Notes: generated from the letters alone by a model not told the origin. Positions 1 to 6,610 are shown, counted from the first letter of the stretch. The stretch: 11,582 bases of DNA from Ktedonobacterales bacterium (GCA_025450405.1 JANWHL010000201.1:1-11582); one strand, 5' to 3'. Numbers and translations are program-made.

Positions 1-596
1 CGCGCCACACCCGCCAGCTCCGCACCGTCCCCGACAGGGAACCTCGCGACCCGGCGCTGATCGGGTCTGCCCAAACATCCCCAGACGCATCCCCCAACGG
101 GAAAGCTGGCCCTTCGCGGCGCGCCAACCCACCCGCCGCTCGCGCGTGGTCGCCCCGCGTATGCCACCCAATTCGGCTGATCGCTTCCACATCGTAGCGG
201 CGCCCGGTGGACGCCCAGCGTTACCAAAGTGGAAACCTTCATTCGCGTCGCGTAAGCTTCCCTGGATCCTACAGGGCGCGCTTTCTTGGTACCCGCGTTC
301 TCAGGACGCCCCATTGCTATACCGCGGCGTCCGCTCTCGCCTGTGACACCCACCTACCAGCCCGCCAGGCTTCCCTCGAAACTCGCCCAATGGCTGGGTC
401 GTCGCCGGCCTTGCGCCCCGTGGCCCGCACGATGCACCCGCAGCTCGGGATTCTCCCGAAAATAGTCTAAGGGCCGCGTCGTCGGCAGACCTGCGCTCGC
501 CGCATCCGTCGCCCATACCTTACGCGTGAAGCGCAGGATGACACGCGGACCTTCAATTCCGCAGCCTCGCCCCACCACTCCGCTCCACCTCGCGCC
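1..596. other. Gene-free stretch downstream of ispD
   Basis: I find no convincing gene in this stretch. The short open frames here lack a ribosome binding site and recognisable motifs. The right part carries a composite repeat locus (R4 at 373-401, R2 at 545-562, listed separately). A CCGGTGGACGCCCAG segment near 204-218 recurs in the leader of the NRAMP-type transporter around 6566-6592. It also marks the 3' flank of the minus-strand HAD-IspD gene. I see no clear intrinsic terminator with a T-run. Confidence 0.6.
373..562. repeat. Composite intergenic repeat, copy A (R4 + R2)
   Basis: The R4 part (373-401) begins CCCTCGAAACTCGCCCAATG and matches 8316-8345 nearly base for base apart from a one-base indel. 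The R2 part (545-562) reads GCGGACCTTCAATTCCGC, an imperfect hairpin with arms GCGGA/TCCGC. It is preceded by CAGGATGACAC, as in the copy at 2748. The same order, R4 then R2 about 70-170 bp later, recurs at 8316-8432 and 11079-11255, so this is a dispersed element rather than chance similarity. Confidence 0.7.
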
Positions 597-2435
597 CTAC
601 ACCCCCGAACCCGGCCCCATCCCCTCCACCAATGCCTCCGCGCGGGCCAGATCGTCCGGCGTCGTGATCTTCACGTTTCCCCGCTCGCCGGACACCACCC
701 GCACCCGCTCGCCCAGCCGCTCCAGCGCCGACGCCGTGTCCGTTCCCTCAAAGCCATCACGCCGCGCCGCGTCATATGCCGATAGCAGGCGCCCCGCCGC
801 GAACGCCTGCGGAGTCCGCGCGCGCCAGATCTCAGAGCTGGGGAACACGCGCGTGACCACCCCACCCCCATCCGCCTCCACCACCAGCTCGTCCGCGTCT
901 AGCGGCGTCGCCAGCAGCGCCGCACCCACCTCGCGCGCCGCCGCCAGCAGCCGCGCCACCTCATCCTCGCGGACAAATGGCCGCGCCCCATCATGGACCA
1001 GCACCATCGCCACCTCGCCCGCGACGATCCGCGGCCGCAGCGCCTCCAGTGCCCGCTCCTCCGACTGATGTCGCGTCGCCCCGCCCGCCACCACCGCACC
1101 CACCTTGCGCAGACCAAACCGCGGCGCAAGCTCGCGGCACTCCTCCACCTCCGCCGGGTGCGCGACCACCATCACCTCGTCCACCAGCGGCGATCGCTCA
1201 AAAATGCCGATCGCGCGCGCCAGCATCGGCACCCCCCCCAGCGACAACCAGACCTTGTTCCGTTCCCCACCCATACGCGTGCCCTGCCCCGCCCCCAGCA
1301 CCACCGCCACCGCGCGCCCTGCCCCCGCGCTCCTTCCCCCTCGCCTGCCGGTCGCTCCCCGGCTCCCCTCCCCGTCGCGTGCCGCTGCCCTCCGGCCCCC
1401 TCCCGCCCCTCGCCGCCTTCCAGGCTCCCCTCCCTGTCGGGCTGGCTCGCCGCCTTCCGGGCTCCCCTCTCCCGTCGCAACGGGGGAGAGGCCGGGGGAG
1501 GGGGGCTCGCCGACCAGCCACTGACCGTCGCGGTTCTGACTCCCCTCCCCGTCGCTACGGGGAGGGGCCGGGGGAGAGGACCCCCCGATCACCCCCTCGA
1601 TCACCACCGCCACCCCGTCCTCGTCATTGGAAACCGTATGCCGCCGCGCGCGCTCGCGCAGCGCCGCGACCGCGTTCCCCATCGCGATCCCCGTGCCCGC
1701 GACCTCGAGCAGCGGAATGTCGTTCTCCCCGTCACCCAGCGCCAGCACCCCCTCTGCCGCGACCCCCAGGAGGTCCATCACGGCCCGCAGGGCACGTCCC
1801 TTGTCGGCCTCGGGACTGAAGAACTCCAGAAAGTCCGGTGTCGTCGTGACCACCTGCACCCGCCCCGTCAGCCGCCGCGCGACCCACGCCCTCAGAGCCG
1901 CCAGCCGCGCCGGTGTCCCCGTCACCAGCAACTTCGTCGGCGTGGGCACCCCGGCGTCCAGCGTGGGCACATGGATCAGCGCCGGCTCGTGGTAGGCGGC
2001 GAGGACCCGGTCCAGCTCGCCGGGCTCCGCATCAGTGTAGATCGCGTCCGCCGTGTACCAAGCGATCCCGATCTCTGGGTCGGCCTCGCGAATCGCGCCC
2101 AGCGCCAGCGCCAGCTCCCCGCCCAACAGCGGCCACACCGCCATCGGCGGTCCCCCGCCAGCGTCCATAATCGCCGCGCCATTGCAGGTAATCTGCGGTC
2201 CCTCCAGGTCCAGCTCCGCGACCAGCGCGCCCACCGAGCGCAGCAATTTGCCCGTCGCCAGCGCCACATGGATCCCCCGCGCCCGCGCCGCTCGTACGGC
2301 CGCTCGCACCCGCGGTCGGAGCGCATGCGCCGAGTCGAGCAGCGTCCCATCCACATCCACCGCGATCAACTGGTACGATCGACCCGCCCCGTCCACCGCC
2401 ACCGGCGCCTCGCGTCGCCCCTTCTCCTGGTCCAC
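597..2435 (-). CDS. ispD: HAD (Cof-type) phosphatase fused to IspD cytidylyltransferase
   Basis: This single 612-residue frame encodes two enzymes. Residues 20-284 are a Cof-type (HAD-IIB) phosphatase: motif I DVDGT (nucleophile D27, acid D29), motif II Thr61 in ATGK, motif III Lys212 (ADKG), motif IV GDGEND (235-239). Residues 376-605 are 2-C-methyl-D-erythritol 4-phosphate cytidylyltransferase, which makes CDP-ME from CTP and MEP in isoprenoid synthesis. Its motifs are GAGQGTRMGG (381-390), Lys394, GGATRHQS, VHDGARPF (480-487), RTPQAF and NVKITTPDDL (587-596). The linker, residues 285-375, is translated from intergenic-type R1 repeats. The start is GTG at 2435, with GAGGGGG about four bases upstream; the ATG at 2439 is in another frame. 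Alternatively ispD is a separate cistron starting at GTG 1310, but the nearest AAGGAG there (1330-1335) is 19 bases away. The family assignments are firm; whether one fused polypeptide is made is open. Confidence 0.9.
   Translation of the reverse strand: MDQEKGRREAPVAVDGAGRSYQLIAVDVDGTLLDSAHALRPRVRAAVRAARARGIHVALATGKLLRSVGALVAELDLEGPQITCNGAAIMDAGGGPPMAVWPLLGGELALALGAIREADPEIGIAWYTADAIYTDAEPGELDRVLAAYHEPALIHVPTLDAGVPTPTKLLVTGTPARLAALRAWVARRLTGRVQVVTTTPDFLEFFSPEADKGRALRAVMDLLGVAAEGVLALGDGENDIPLLEVAGTGIAMGNAVAALRERARRHTVSNDEDGVAVVIEGVIGGSSPPAPPRSDGEGSQNRDGQWLVGEPPSPGLSPVATGEGSPEGGEPARQGGEPGRRRGAGGGRRAAARDGEGSRGATGRRGGRSAGAGRAVAVVLGAGQGTRMGGERNKVWLSLGGVPMLARAIGIFERSPLVDEVMVVAHPAEVEECRELAPRFGLRKVGAVVAGGATRHQSEERALEALRPRIVAGEVAMVLVHDGARPFVREDEVARLLAAAREVGAALLATPLDADELVVEADGGGVVTRVFPSSEIWRARTPQAFAAGRLLSAYDAARRDGFEGTDTASALERLGERVRVVSGERGNVKITTPDDLARAEALVEGMGPGSGV
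1355..1460. repeat. Degenerate R1 repeat fragments inside the HAD-IspD frame
   Basis: Successive partial copies of the R1 left arm occur here: GGCTCCCCTCCCCGTCG near 1359 and GGCTCCCCTCCCTGTCGGG near 1423. They lead directly into the clearer copy at 1461. They encode Gly/Arg/Ala-rich linker residues of no domain. They indicate repeated insertion or duplication of the element at one site. Confidence 0.55.
1461..1505. repeat. R1 palindromic repeat, copy a (inside coding frame)
   Basis: The near-palindrome CCTCTCCCGT-CGCA-ACGGGGGAGAGG (one bulged base) is followed by the R1 tail CCGGGGGAG. Read on the minus strand it gives the linker residues PSPGLSPVATGEGS. It lies between the HAD and IspD domains. 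Confidence 0.8.
1538..1585. repeat. R1 palindromic repeat, copy b (HAD/linker junction)
   Basis: This copy has a perfect 11-bp stem CCCCTCCCCGT / ACGGGGAGGGG (1542-1552 and 1557-1567) with the 4-base loop CGCT, then the tail CCGGGGGAGAGGACCCC. It abuts the codons for the last residues expected of a Cof-type HAD domain (about residue 284). The insertion may therefore have removed the original stop codon. Confidence 0.85.
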
Positions 2436-2444
2436 GCATCCCCC

Positions 2445-2558
2445 TCAGGTGCTTGTGCTACCAAACTCCGCCTGGGCCACGCCGGTGTCCTTCGTCTCCC
2501 CATCTCCGCTCAGGCCTCGCCGGTGGCCCTCATAGCCGGAGGCTTCCAGGTGCGTCAT
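2445..2558 (-). CDS. Possible 37-residue small ORF ahead of HAD-ispD
   Basis: An ATG at 2558 opens a 37-residue frame ending TGA at 2445. That stop overlaps the GAGGGGG Shine-Dalgarno of the HAD-ispD GTG start, an arrangement that would allow translational coupling. Codon third positions are mostly G or C, like the real genes here. The peptide is hydrophilic and Gly/Glu/Thr-rich and I recognise no family. There is no good ribosome binding site, and its 5' part overlaps the hairpin at 2541-2595. It may simply be an open stretch of leader RNA. Confidence 0.2.
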   Translation of the reverse strand: MTHLEASGYEGHRRGLSGDGETKDTGVAQAEFGSTST

Positions 2559-2595
2559 CAGAGGGTCTCTGGGGGAGACCCGTCGCCTGGAAACC
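2541..2595 (-). other. Long interrupted hairpin in the HAD-ispD leader
   Basis: The outer arms TTCCAGG (2544-2550) and CCTGGAA (2586-2592) enclose an inner perfect stem GGGTCTC / GAGACCC (2563-2569, 2575-2581) with a 5-base loop. An asymmetric internal loop of 12 and 4 bases separates the two stems. No T-run follows on either strand, so it is not an ordinary terminator. It lies about 110-160 bases upstream of the HAD-ispD start and could be a leader RNA structure. Confidence 0.45.
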
Positions 2596-2743
2596 GTCGC
2601 GATGCACCACACCCTGGTATCAGCGGTCCCCATTGCCGGAGAGCCGACCCACCCTCATTCTTGCCCTCCCAAAATACCGCACTCCCCATCCACCTGCCGC
2701 CGCCCACCGCCCCCCGCGTCCGCAGCCCCCACGACCCGCCCCA

Positions 2744-2815
2744 AGCTCAGGATGACACGCGGAACTTCAATTCGGCATCGTCCCCCAACCACCCCGCCTG
2801 CCCTTGGTCGCGCCA
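2744..2815. repeat. R2 repeat, copy B
   Basis: The core GCGGAACTTCAATTCGGC (2759-2776) is preceded by CTCAGGATGACAC. It is followed by a C-rich stretch ending in the recurrent GCCCTTGGTCGC motif. Similar trailing CCCTTGG sequence follows the copies at 8415 and 11238. No clear R4 part is visible upstream. Confidence 0.7.
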
Positions 2816-2902
2816 TATTCACCCGTCTCACTGGCGGCGCGCCGCGTTCAGCCGCGGCACCCCAACGTACCGCGCGCATCCCCATGCCCCCGCGGGCTGC
2901 CC

Positions 2903-4420
2903 TCACTTATATCGCCGTGGCAGCCGCTTCTTCCATGCCGCCGGCAGGATCACGTCGATCGCGTCATCCACCGTCACGATGCCCAGCAGGTGCTCCGCCT
3001 CATCCACCACTGGCAGCGCCACCAGGTCCTCCTCCGCGATCATCCGCGCCGCGTCCACCGCGTCGTCGTCCGGGTGAACCACCGGCGGATCCGAGCGCAT
3101 GATGTCGAAGAGCCGCGCCTCCGGATACGCCAGCAGCAGATCGCGCAGCTCCAGCACACCGACCAGACGCCCCTCCGCCTGGAGCGGAACTGGCGCGCTG
3201 GCGGGCCGCGGCTCGAACGCGTCCTCGCCCTCACGCGCCACGATGTAGATCTCCGGCAGCGCCGCCGGCAGCGGATCCACCTCCTCGCGCTCGGCGGCGC
3301 GGGCGTGTGCCCGCAGCGACGTGATCACCCCGCCAGCCGTGGCCCAGATTGGCACCGCCACGTATTCCGTGGTCATCACCCCGCCCGCGCTGTTCTCCGC
3401 GTAATGCAGCAGCTCCTCAACCTCCAGCGCCTCCTCGGGATCCATCCGCTCGATCAGGTCCTCCGCCTCCTCGCGCGACAAAAACGACTGCAACGCGTCC
3501 GCCGCCTCATCCGGCTCCATCTCCTCCAGCACGTCGGCGGCGCGCTCCGGGTCCATTGCCCGCAACACCTGCGCCTGCCGCTCGTCCTCCATTTCCTCTA
3601 GCGTATCCGCGGCCCGCGCGTCGTCAAACTGTTCCAGGAATTCCGCCCCGCGCTGCGGGCTGAGCTGCTCCAGCACCCGCGCCAGGTCCGCCGGATGCAG
3701 CACATCCAGCCGGTCGCGCGCCACCCGCAGGCGCAGCGCGCCGCCCTCCGTGGCCCCGTCGTCGGCCACCGGAATGATCTGCGCCCAATCAATCAACGGC
3801 GCGCGACTTTCCGCCTGGCGACCCAGCATGCCCGCCATCCGCCGCGCCAGCAGCCCGCCCGGCAGCCGGTGCACCAGCGCCGCTACACTGATATCCACCG
3901 CGATCAGTCGCCAGACCCCCTCGCGCTCGGCCACCTCCACATCGTTGACCCGCACCACGCGCCGCCCCTCCACGTCCACCACCTGCCGGTCCAGCAATCC
4001 CTCGCCCAGCAACAGTTCATGGTCACGCCGCGCGAACGGCTGGAGATCGATGGTCGAAGTGGCCAGCGCCGCGCCGTCGGACCCCAGGTGGCGCACCCCA
4101 TCCCACGGCACGAACACATCCCGCGACCCCTGCCGCGCCGTCAGCCGCGCCACGATGCCGATCACTGGCGGATACACATCCGCCATGTCCTCCCCACGCG
4201 CGTCGGTCGTGCCGGCCACGCGGGTGGCCGCATCACCGGCGTCCCCGCCAGTGCGCTGCGCGTTCCCCGCCCCGTTCGCTGCGCGCCCGCTCTCCGTCCC
4301 CTCCACATCATCCGTGGCCGCGGGCGCGCTGATGCGCACGACCAGATCATGCAGCCGCGCCACCTCGGCACCGTCAGGGTCGCGCACCGGCCGTTCGAGG
4401 AGATCACTAAGAGCCGTCAT
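2903..4420 (-). CDS. Soluble PRC-barrel / MgtE-N / CBS-domain protein, predicted Mg2+ sensor
   Basis: The product has 505 residues and no membrane helix. Two PRC-barrel-like segments come first (about 3-125, interrupted by an Ala/Gly/Thr-rich insert at 33-78, and about 131-215 with LLDRQVVDVEGRRVVRVNDV). They are followed by acidic helical MgtE-N repeats (about 240-345, beginning HPADLARVLEQL), the SAGGVMT junction also seen in MgtE (344-350), and two CBS domains (to about 430 with an insert, then 435-495). In MgtE the N and CBS domains bind cytosolic Mg2+ and close the pore; here the pore is absent. The gene follows the NRAMP-type transporter on the same strand, so it probably senses Mg2+ for that transporter (inference). 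The start is ATG 4420 with GGAG nine bases upstream. An in-frame GTG at 4480 would add only a repeat-encoded tail. The domain call is strong; the partner is inferred. Confidence 0.87.
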   Translation of the reverse strand: MTALSDLLERPVRDPDGAEVARLHDLVVRISAPAATDDVEGTESGRAANGAGNAQRTGGDAGDAATRVAGTTDARGEDMADVYPPVIGIVARLTARQGSRDVFVPWDGVRHLGSDGAALATSTIDLQPFARRDHELLLGEGLLDRQVVDVEGRRVVRVNDVEVAEREGVWRLIAVDISVAALVHRLPGGLLARRMAGMLGRQAESRAPLIDWAQIIPVADDGATEGGALRLRVARDRLDVLHPADLARVLEQLSPQRGAEFLEQFDDARAADTLEEMEDERQAQVLRAMDPERAADVLEEMEPDEAADALQSFLSREEAEDLIERMDPEEALEVEELLHYAENSAGGVMTTEYVAVPIWATAGGVITSLRAHARAAEREEVDPLPAALPEIYIVAREGEDAFEPRPASAPVPLQAEGRLVGVLELRDLLLAYPEARLFDIMRSDPPVVHPDDDAVDAARMIAEEDLVALPVVDEAEHLLGIVTVDDAIDVILPAAWKKRLPRRYK

Positions 4421-4435
4421 GGCGGCGTGCTCCAA

Positions 4436-4465
4436 TCCACCCACGGAAACTCCACCCACGGAAAC
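4436..4465. repeat. 15-bp perfect direct repeat upstream of the sensor gene
   Basis: TCCACCCACGGAAAC occurs twice back to back (4436-4450, 4451-4465). On the coding strand it reads GTTTCCGTGGGTGGA twice, ending about 15 bases before the ATG at 4420 and just 5' of the GGAG ribosome binding site. It could be a tandem operator or a replication-slippage duplication. Confidence 0.8.
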
Positions 4466-4606
4466 GCAATCAGGACACAACCGGCCCTAAAGGAACACCT
4501 GAGCGTGCGCCCGCACGCTCGCGCCCCCATCCCGTCGCGCCCGCCGGCTCCCCGTCCTTGCTCCCCGTCCGCCCTTGGCCGCCCTTGGCCGCTCGCGTCG
4601 CGGTCC

Positions 4607-4725
4607 TGACTCCCCTCTCCCGTCGCAACGGGGAGGGGCCGGGGGAGAGGACCCCGCGGGCCGGGGGAGAGGACCCCGCGGGCCGGGGGAGAGGACCCCG
4701 CGGGCCGGGGGAGAGGACCCCACAG
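4607..4725. repeat. R1 repeat, copy c, with a 22-bp tandem array of its tail
   Basis: The palindrome CTCCCCTCTCCCGTCGCAAC / GGGGAGGGG is followed by four copies of a 22-bp unit starting at 4639, 4661, 4683 and 4705; the last is incomplete. The unit begins CCGGGGGAGAGGACCCC and continues GCGGG. Other R1 copies carry this tail only once, so it was amplified here. It lies directly downstream of the transporter's stop codon. Confidence 0.9.
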
Positions 4726-4744
4726 GATCGTGCCCACATCCCCT

Positions 4745-6277
4745 CTATTGTAGGAAGGGGATACCCACCAGTGGCAAGACCGTCGCCGCCAGCATCACCG
4801 CGCAGAGCGCGCTCAGCGACAACGCGGTCCCCCACGCCACCACATTGCGCACCCGCCCGTTCACATACTTGCCCATCACCCGCCGATCGTTCACCAACCG
4901 CAGGATGAACACCAGCAGGATCGGCAGCAAGACCCCATTGACCACCTGGATGATGATCAGCAGCTGGATGAGCGGCAACCCCGGAATGAGCGCCACCAGC
5001 GCCCCCAGGACAAGCATACCCGTGAAGAGGCCCTGAAAGATCGGCGCCTCGCGGAACGACCGCGAGACCCCGCGCTCGAACCCAAACGCCTCCGTGACCG
5101 AGTACGCCGTGGAGATCGGCAGCACCGCCGCCGCCAGTAGCGAAGCCCCCAGCAGCCCGACACCAAACAGCACCGTCGCGTAGCGCCCAACCAGCGGGCC
5201 GAGCGCCTGTGCCGCCTGGTTCGCCGTCGAGATCACCACCCCCCGCCCGTGGCTCGCCACAAAGATGGTGGCACCGCAGGCGATGATGATGAACGCCGAG
5301 ACCAGATTGCCGAAGATCGAGCCAAAGTACGTCTCGGCGCGCTCGCCCGCGTACCGCTCCATCGTCACACCCTTCTCGGCCACGCTCGATTGAATGAAGA
5401 TCTGCATGTACGGCGTGATGGTGGTACCCACCGTGGCCACGAACAGTTGCAGATAGCCCGCCTGCCAGCGGAACGACGGCACCAGCGTCTGGTGGACCAC
5501 CTGCCCCCAGTCCGGGTGCGCCAGGATCGTGGCGATCGGATACGCGAAGAACGCCACCGTCATCGCCAGAAAGACCTTCTCCACGTGCGCATAGGTGCCA
5601 CGCGTGACCAGGAACCACACCGCCAGAGCGGCAACCGGCACGCTGATGAACTTGGTGACCCCGAAGAGCTCCAGCGCGGCCGCGATTCCCGCGAACTCCG
5701 AGATCGTCGTGAGGGTGTTGGCCACCAGCAGCGTCAGCATCGCGAACGCAGCCCCGCGCACGCCGAAACGCTCGCGGATCAGGTCCGAAAGCCCCTGGCC
5801 CGTGGCGGCGCCCATGCGCGCGCACATCTCCTGCACCACGCACAGGCTCACCGTGATGACCACCATCATCCAGAGCAGCCCGTAGCCGTACTGCGCGCCC
5901 ACCGTGCTATAGGTCGCAATGCCCCCGGCGTCGTTGCCCGCGTTGGCGGCGATCACGCCCGGACCGAACACGCCAAGGAACGCCAGACCGCGCGGGAAGC
6001 GCAGTTGGCGCAGGGTCTCGATCGGCCCGCGGCGCGCTGGCCGCAACACCGGCGCTCCGCGGCCAGCGCGCCGCAGTCGGCTGAGCGGCCCGCGGTGGTT
6101 GCCCTCAGCCGGGCGGGTCTGATCAAACTGTCCAGCGCGATCACCCATGCGCTCGCCCATACGCTCGCCAACACGGTCAATATAGCGCGTCAAAGGGCTG
6201 CTGATGCGTCGGATGCGACCCCGGCCAGGCCGTGGGCCGCGGTCGGTGGTGGGTGAGGCGAAAAATCGGAGCTCCAT
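4745..6277 (-). CDS. NRAMP-related divalent metal transporter, predicted Mg2+ importer
   Basis: The 510-residue product has an Arg/Pro-rich N-terminal tail (1-90, with a GERMGERMGDR repeat) and then about 11 hydrophobic helices typical of the NRAMP (SLC11) fold. In helix 1 the family motif DPGN is replaced by D116-A-G-G119. In helix 6 the metal-binding Met and following His (MPH) are replaced by T288-P-Y290. Loss of the soft sulfur ligand while keeping the Asp is expected for a hard ion. NRAMP-related Mg2+ transporters (NRMT) are known from Clostridium and Eggerthella, and in Clostridium they are controlled by M-box riboswitches. An M-box and terminator lie upstream here, and an MgtE-like sensor downstream. 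The start is ATG 6277, with GAGG seven bases upstream; later ATGs inside the GERM repeats are alternatives. Fold: very sure. Mg2+ as substrate: likely from motif and regulator together. Confidence 0.93.
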   Translation of the reverse strand: MELRFFASPTTDRGPRPGRGRIRRISSPLTRYIDRVGERMGERMGDRAGQFDQTRPAEGNHRGPLSRLRRAGRGAPVLRPARRGPIETLRQLRFPRGLAFLGVFGPGVIAANAGNDAGGIATYSTVGAQYGYGLLWMMVVITVSLCVVQEMCARMGAATGQGLSDLIRERFGVRGAAFAMLTLLVANTLTTISEFAGIAAALELFGVTKFISVPVAALAVWFLVTRGTYAHVEKVFLAMTVAFFAYPIATILAHPDWGQVVHQTLVPSFRWQAGYLQLFVATVGTTITPYMQIFIQSSVAEKGVTMERYAGERAETYFGSIFGNLVSAFIIIACGATIFVASHGRGVVISTANQAAQALGPLVGRYATVLFGVGLLGASLLAAAVLPISTAYSVTEAFGFERGVSRSFREAPIFQGLFTGMLVLGALVALIPGLPLIQLLIIIQVVNGVLLPILLVFILRLVNDRRVMGKYVNGRVRNVVAWGTALSLSALCAVMLAATVLPLVGIPFLQ

Positions 6278-6357
6278 CGTAGGGCCTCTTCTCTACGGGG
6301 ATCGATCCGCCCAGTCGCGCGGCGCTGATCCCCGGCCAGAGGCCCCATGGTGGAGGC

Positions 6358-6444
6358 TTAGCGCGCGGGCGGCCGACGGCGGGCAGCAACGAAGGGCGCG
6401 ACGAGGCGCGGCGTGACCTGCCGCGTACTCGGGCCAGCGTCCAT
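6358..6444 (-). CDS. 28-residue upstream ORF in the transporter leader
   Basis: An ATG at 6444 is preceded by AAAGGGGG with a seven-base gap, a better Shine-Dalgarno than most genes in the window have. The frame runs 28 codons to TAA at 6358, leaving 80 bases to the transporter start. The peptide begins MDAGPSTR and ends ARRRPPAR: basic and with five prolines. It lies between the M-box terminator and the transporter gene. Short Pro-rich leader ORFs such as Salmonella mgtL regulate Mg2+ transporters through translation under low Mg2+. A similar role here is only a hypothesis. It could also be a chance ORF in GC-rich leader. Confidence 0.4.
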   Translation of the reverse strand: MDAGPSTRQVTPRLVAPFVAARRRPPAR

Positions 6445-6520
6445 GGGCTCACCCCCTTTCGCCTCGCCGGAGCGCTTGGTGTGCCGGGCTCACCAGAGCC
6501 CCTCGTACCAATTCTGGGTA

Positions 6521-6536
6521 GTCCCCGAAGGGGGAC
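6521..6536. other. Hairpin in the transporter leader
   Basis: GTCCCC-GAAG-GGGGAC forms a 6-bp perfect stem with a 4-base loop. On either strand it is followed by mixed sequence without a T-run, so it is a leader structure rather than a terminator. Confidence 0.45.
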
Positions 6537-6558
6537 GTCGTGGCCGCGGGCCGTGTAC

Positions 6559-6590
6559 GGGCGTCCGGTGGACGCCCAGTCCGGTGGACG
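6559..6590. repeat. Overlapping hairpin and direct repeat in the transporter leader
   Basis: GGGCGTCC-GGT-GGACGCCC (6559-6577) is an 8-bp perfect palindrome. GTCCGGTGGACGCCC occurs here twice in succession (from 6563 and from 6580). A related CCGGTGGACGCCCAG lies at about 204-218. Function unknown. Confidence 0.6.
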
Positions 6591-6596
6591 CCCGCC

Positions 6597-6610
6597 GCGG
6601 TTGCAACCGC
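6597..6610. promoter_or_regulatory. 14-bp perfect palindrome, possible operator
   Basis: GCGGTTGCAACCGC is its own reverse complement. It sits in the transporter leader, 30 bp from the next palindrome at 6640. It could bind a dimeric regulator or be an RNA hairpin; nothing further supports either. Confidence 0.3.

Larger units (their letters stand above)
2436..2902. other. Intergenic stretch between HAD-ispD and the MgtE-N/CBS gene
   Basis: The stretch holds R2 copy B (2744-2815), a strong hairpin (2541-2595) and a doubtful 37-codon ORF (2445-2558). I recognise no riboswitch. Tests for a T-box gave no convincing match. No strong promoter for HAD-ispD stands out, so the gene may be read from upstream. 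Confidence 0.5.
4421..4744. other. Gap between transporter and sensor genes, repeat-filled
   Basis: This 324-bp interval holds R1 copy c with its tandem array (4607-4725), two adjacent CCCTTGGCCG motifs (4571-4590), and a 15-bp direct duplication next to the sensor gene's start. I see no gene. The same-strand genes on both sides may be co-transcribed, but the R1 hairpin could attenuate read-through. Confidence 0.6.

Noticed and set aside
2545..2570. Hammerhead-like CTGATGA on the minus strand
   Set aside because: The core motif is present, but the required GAAA box and the three helices are not in the right places.
2436..2640. T-box riboswitch in the HAD-ispD leader
   Set aside because: A minus-strand stretch AGGGTGTGGTGCATCGCG loosely recalls the T-box signature but has extra bases. 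There is no terminator with a T-run, and no amino-acid-related gene follows.
993..3077. A 694-codon plus-strand open frame, and other long plus-strand frames at 977-1819 and 3695-4609
   Set aside because: They lie opposite ispD, HAD and MgtE-N/CBS genes whose motifs are clear. The products are Arg/His/Pro-rich without domains, typical of antisense frames in GC-rich DNA.
4470..5843. A 457-codon minus-strand frame overlapping the transporter
   Set aside because: It is out of frame with the NRAMP gene, Gly/Ala/Arg-rich, has no family motif, and runs through the R1 tandem array.
5249..6256. A 335-codon plus-strand frame opposite the transporter
   Set aside because: His/Arg-rich antisense product with no motif; the transporter on the other strand is unmistakable.
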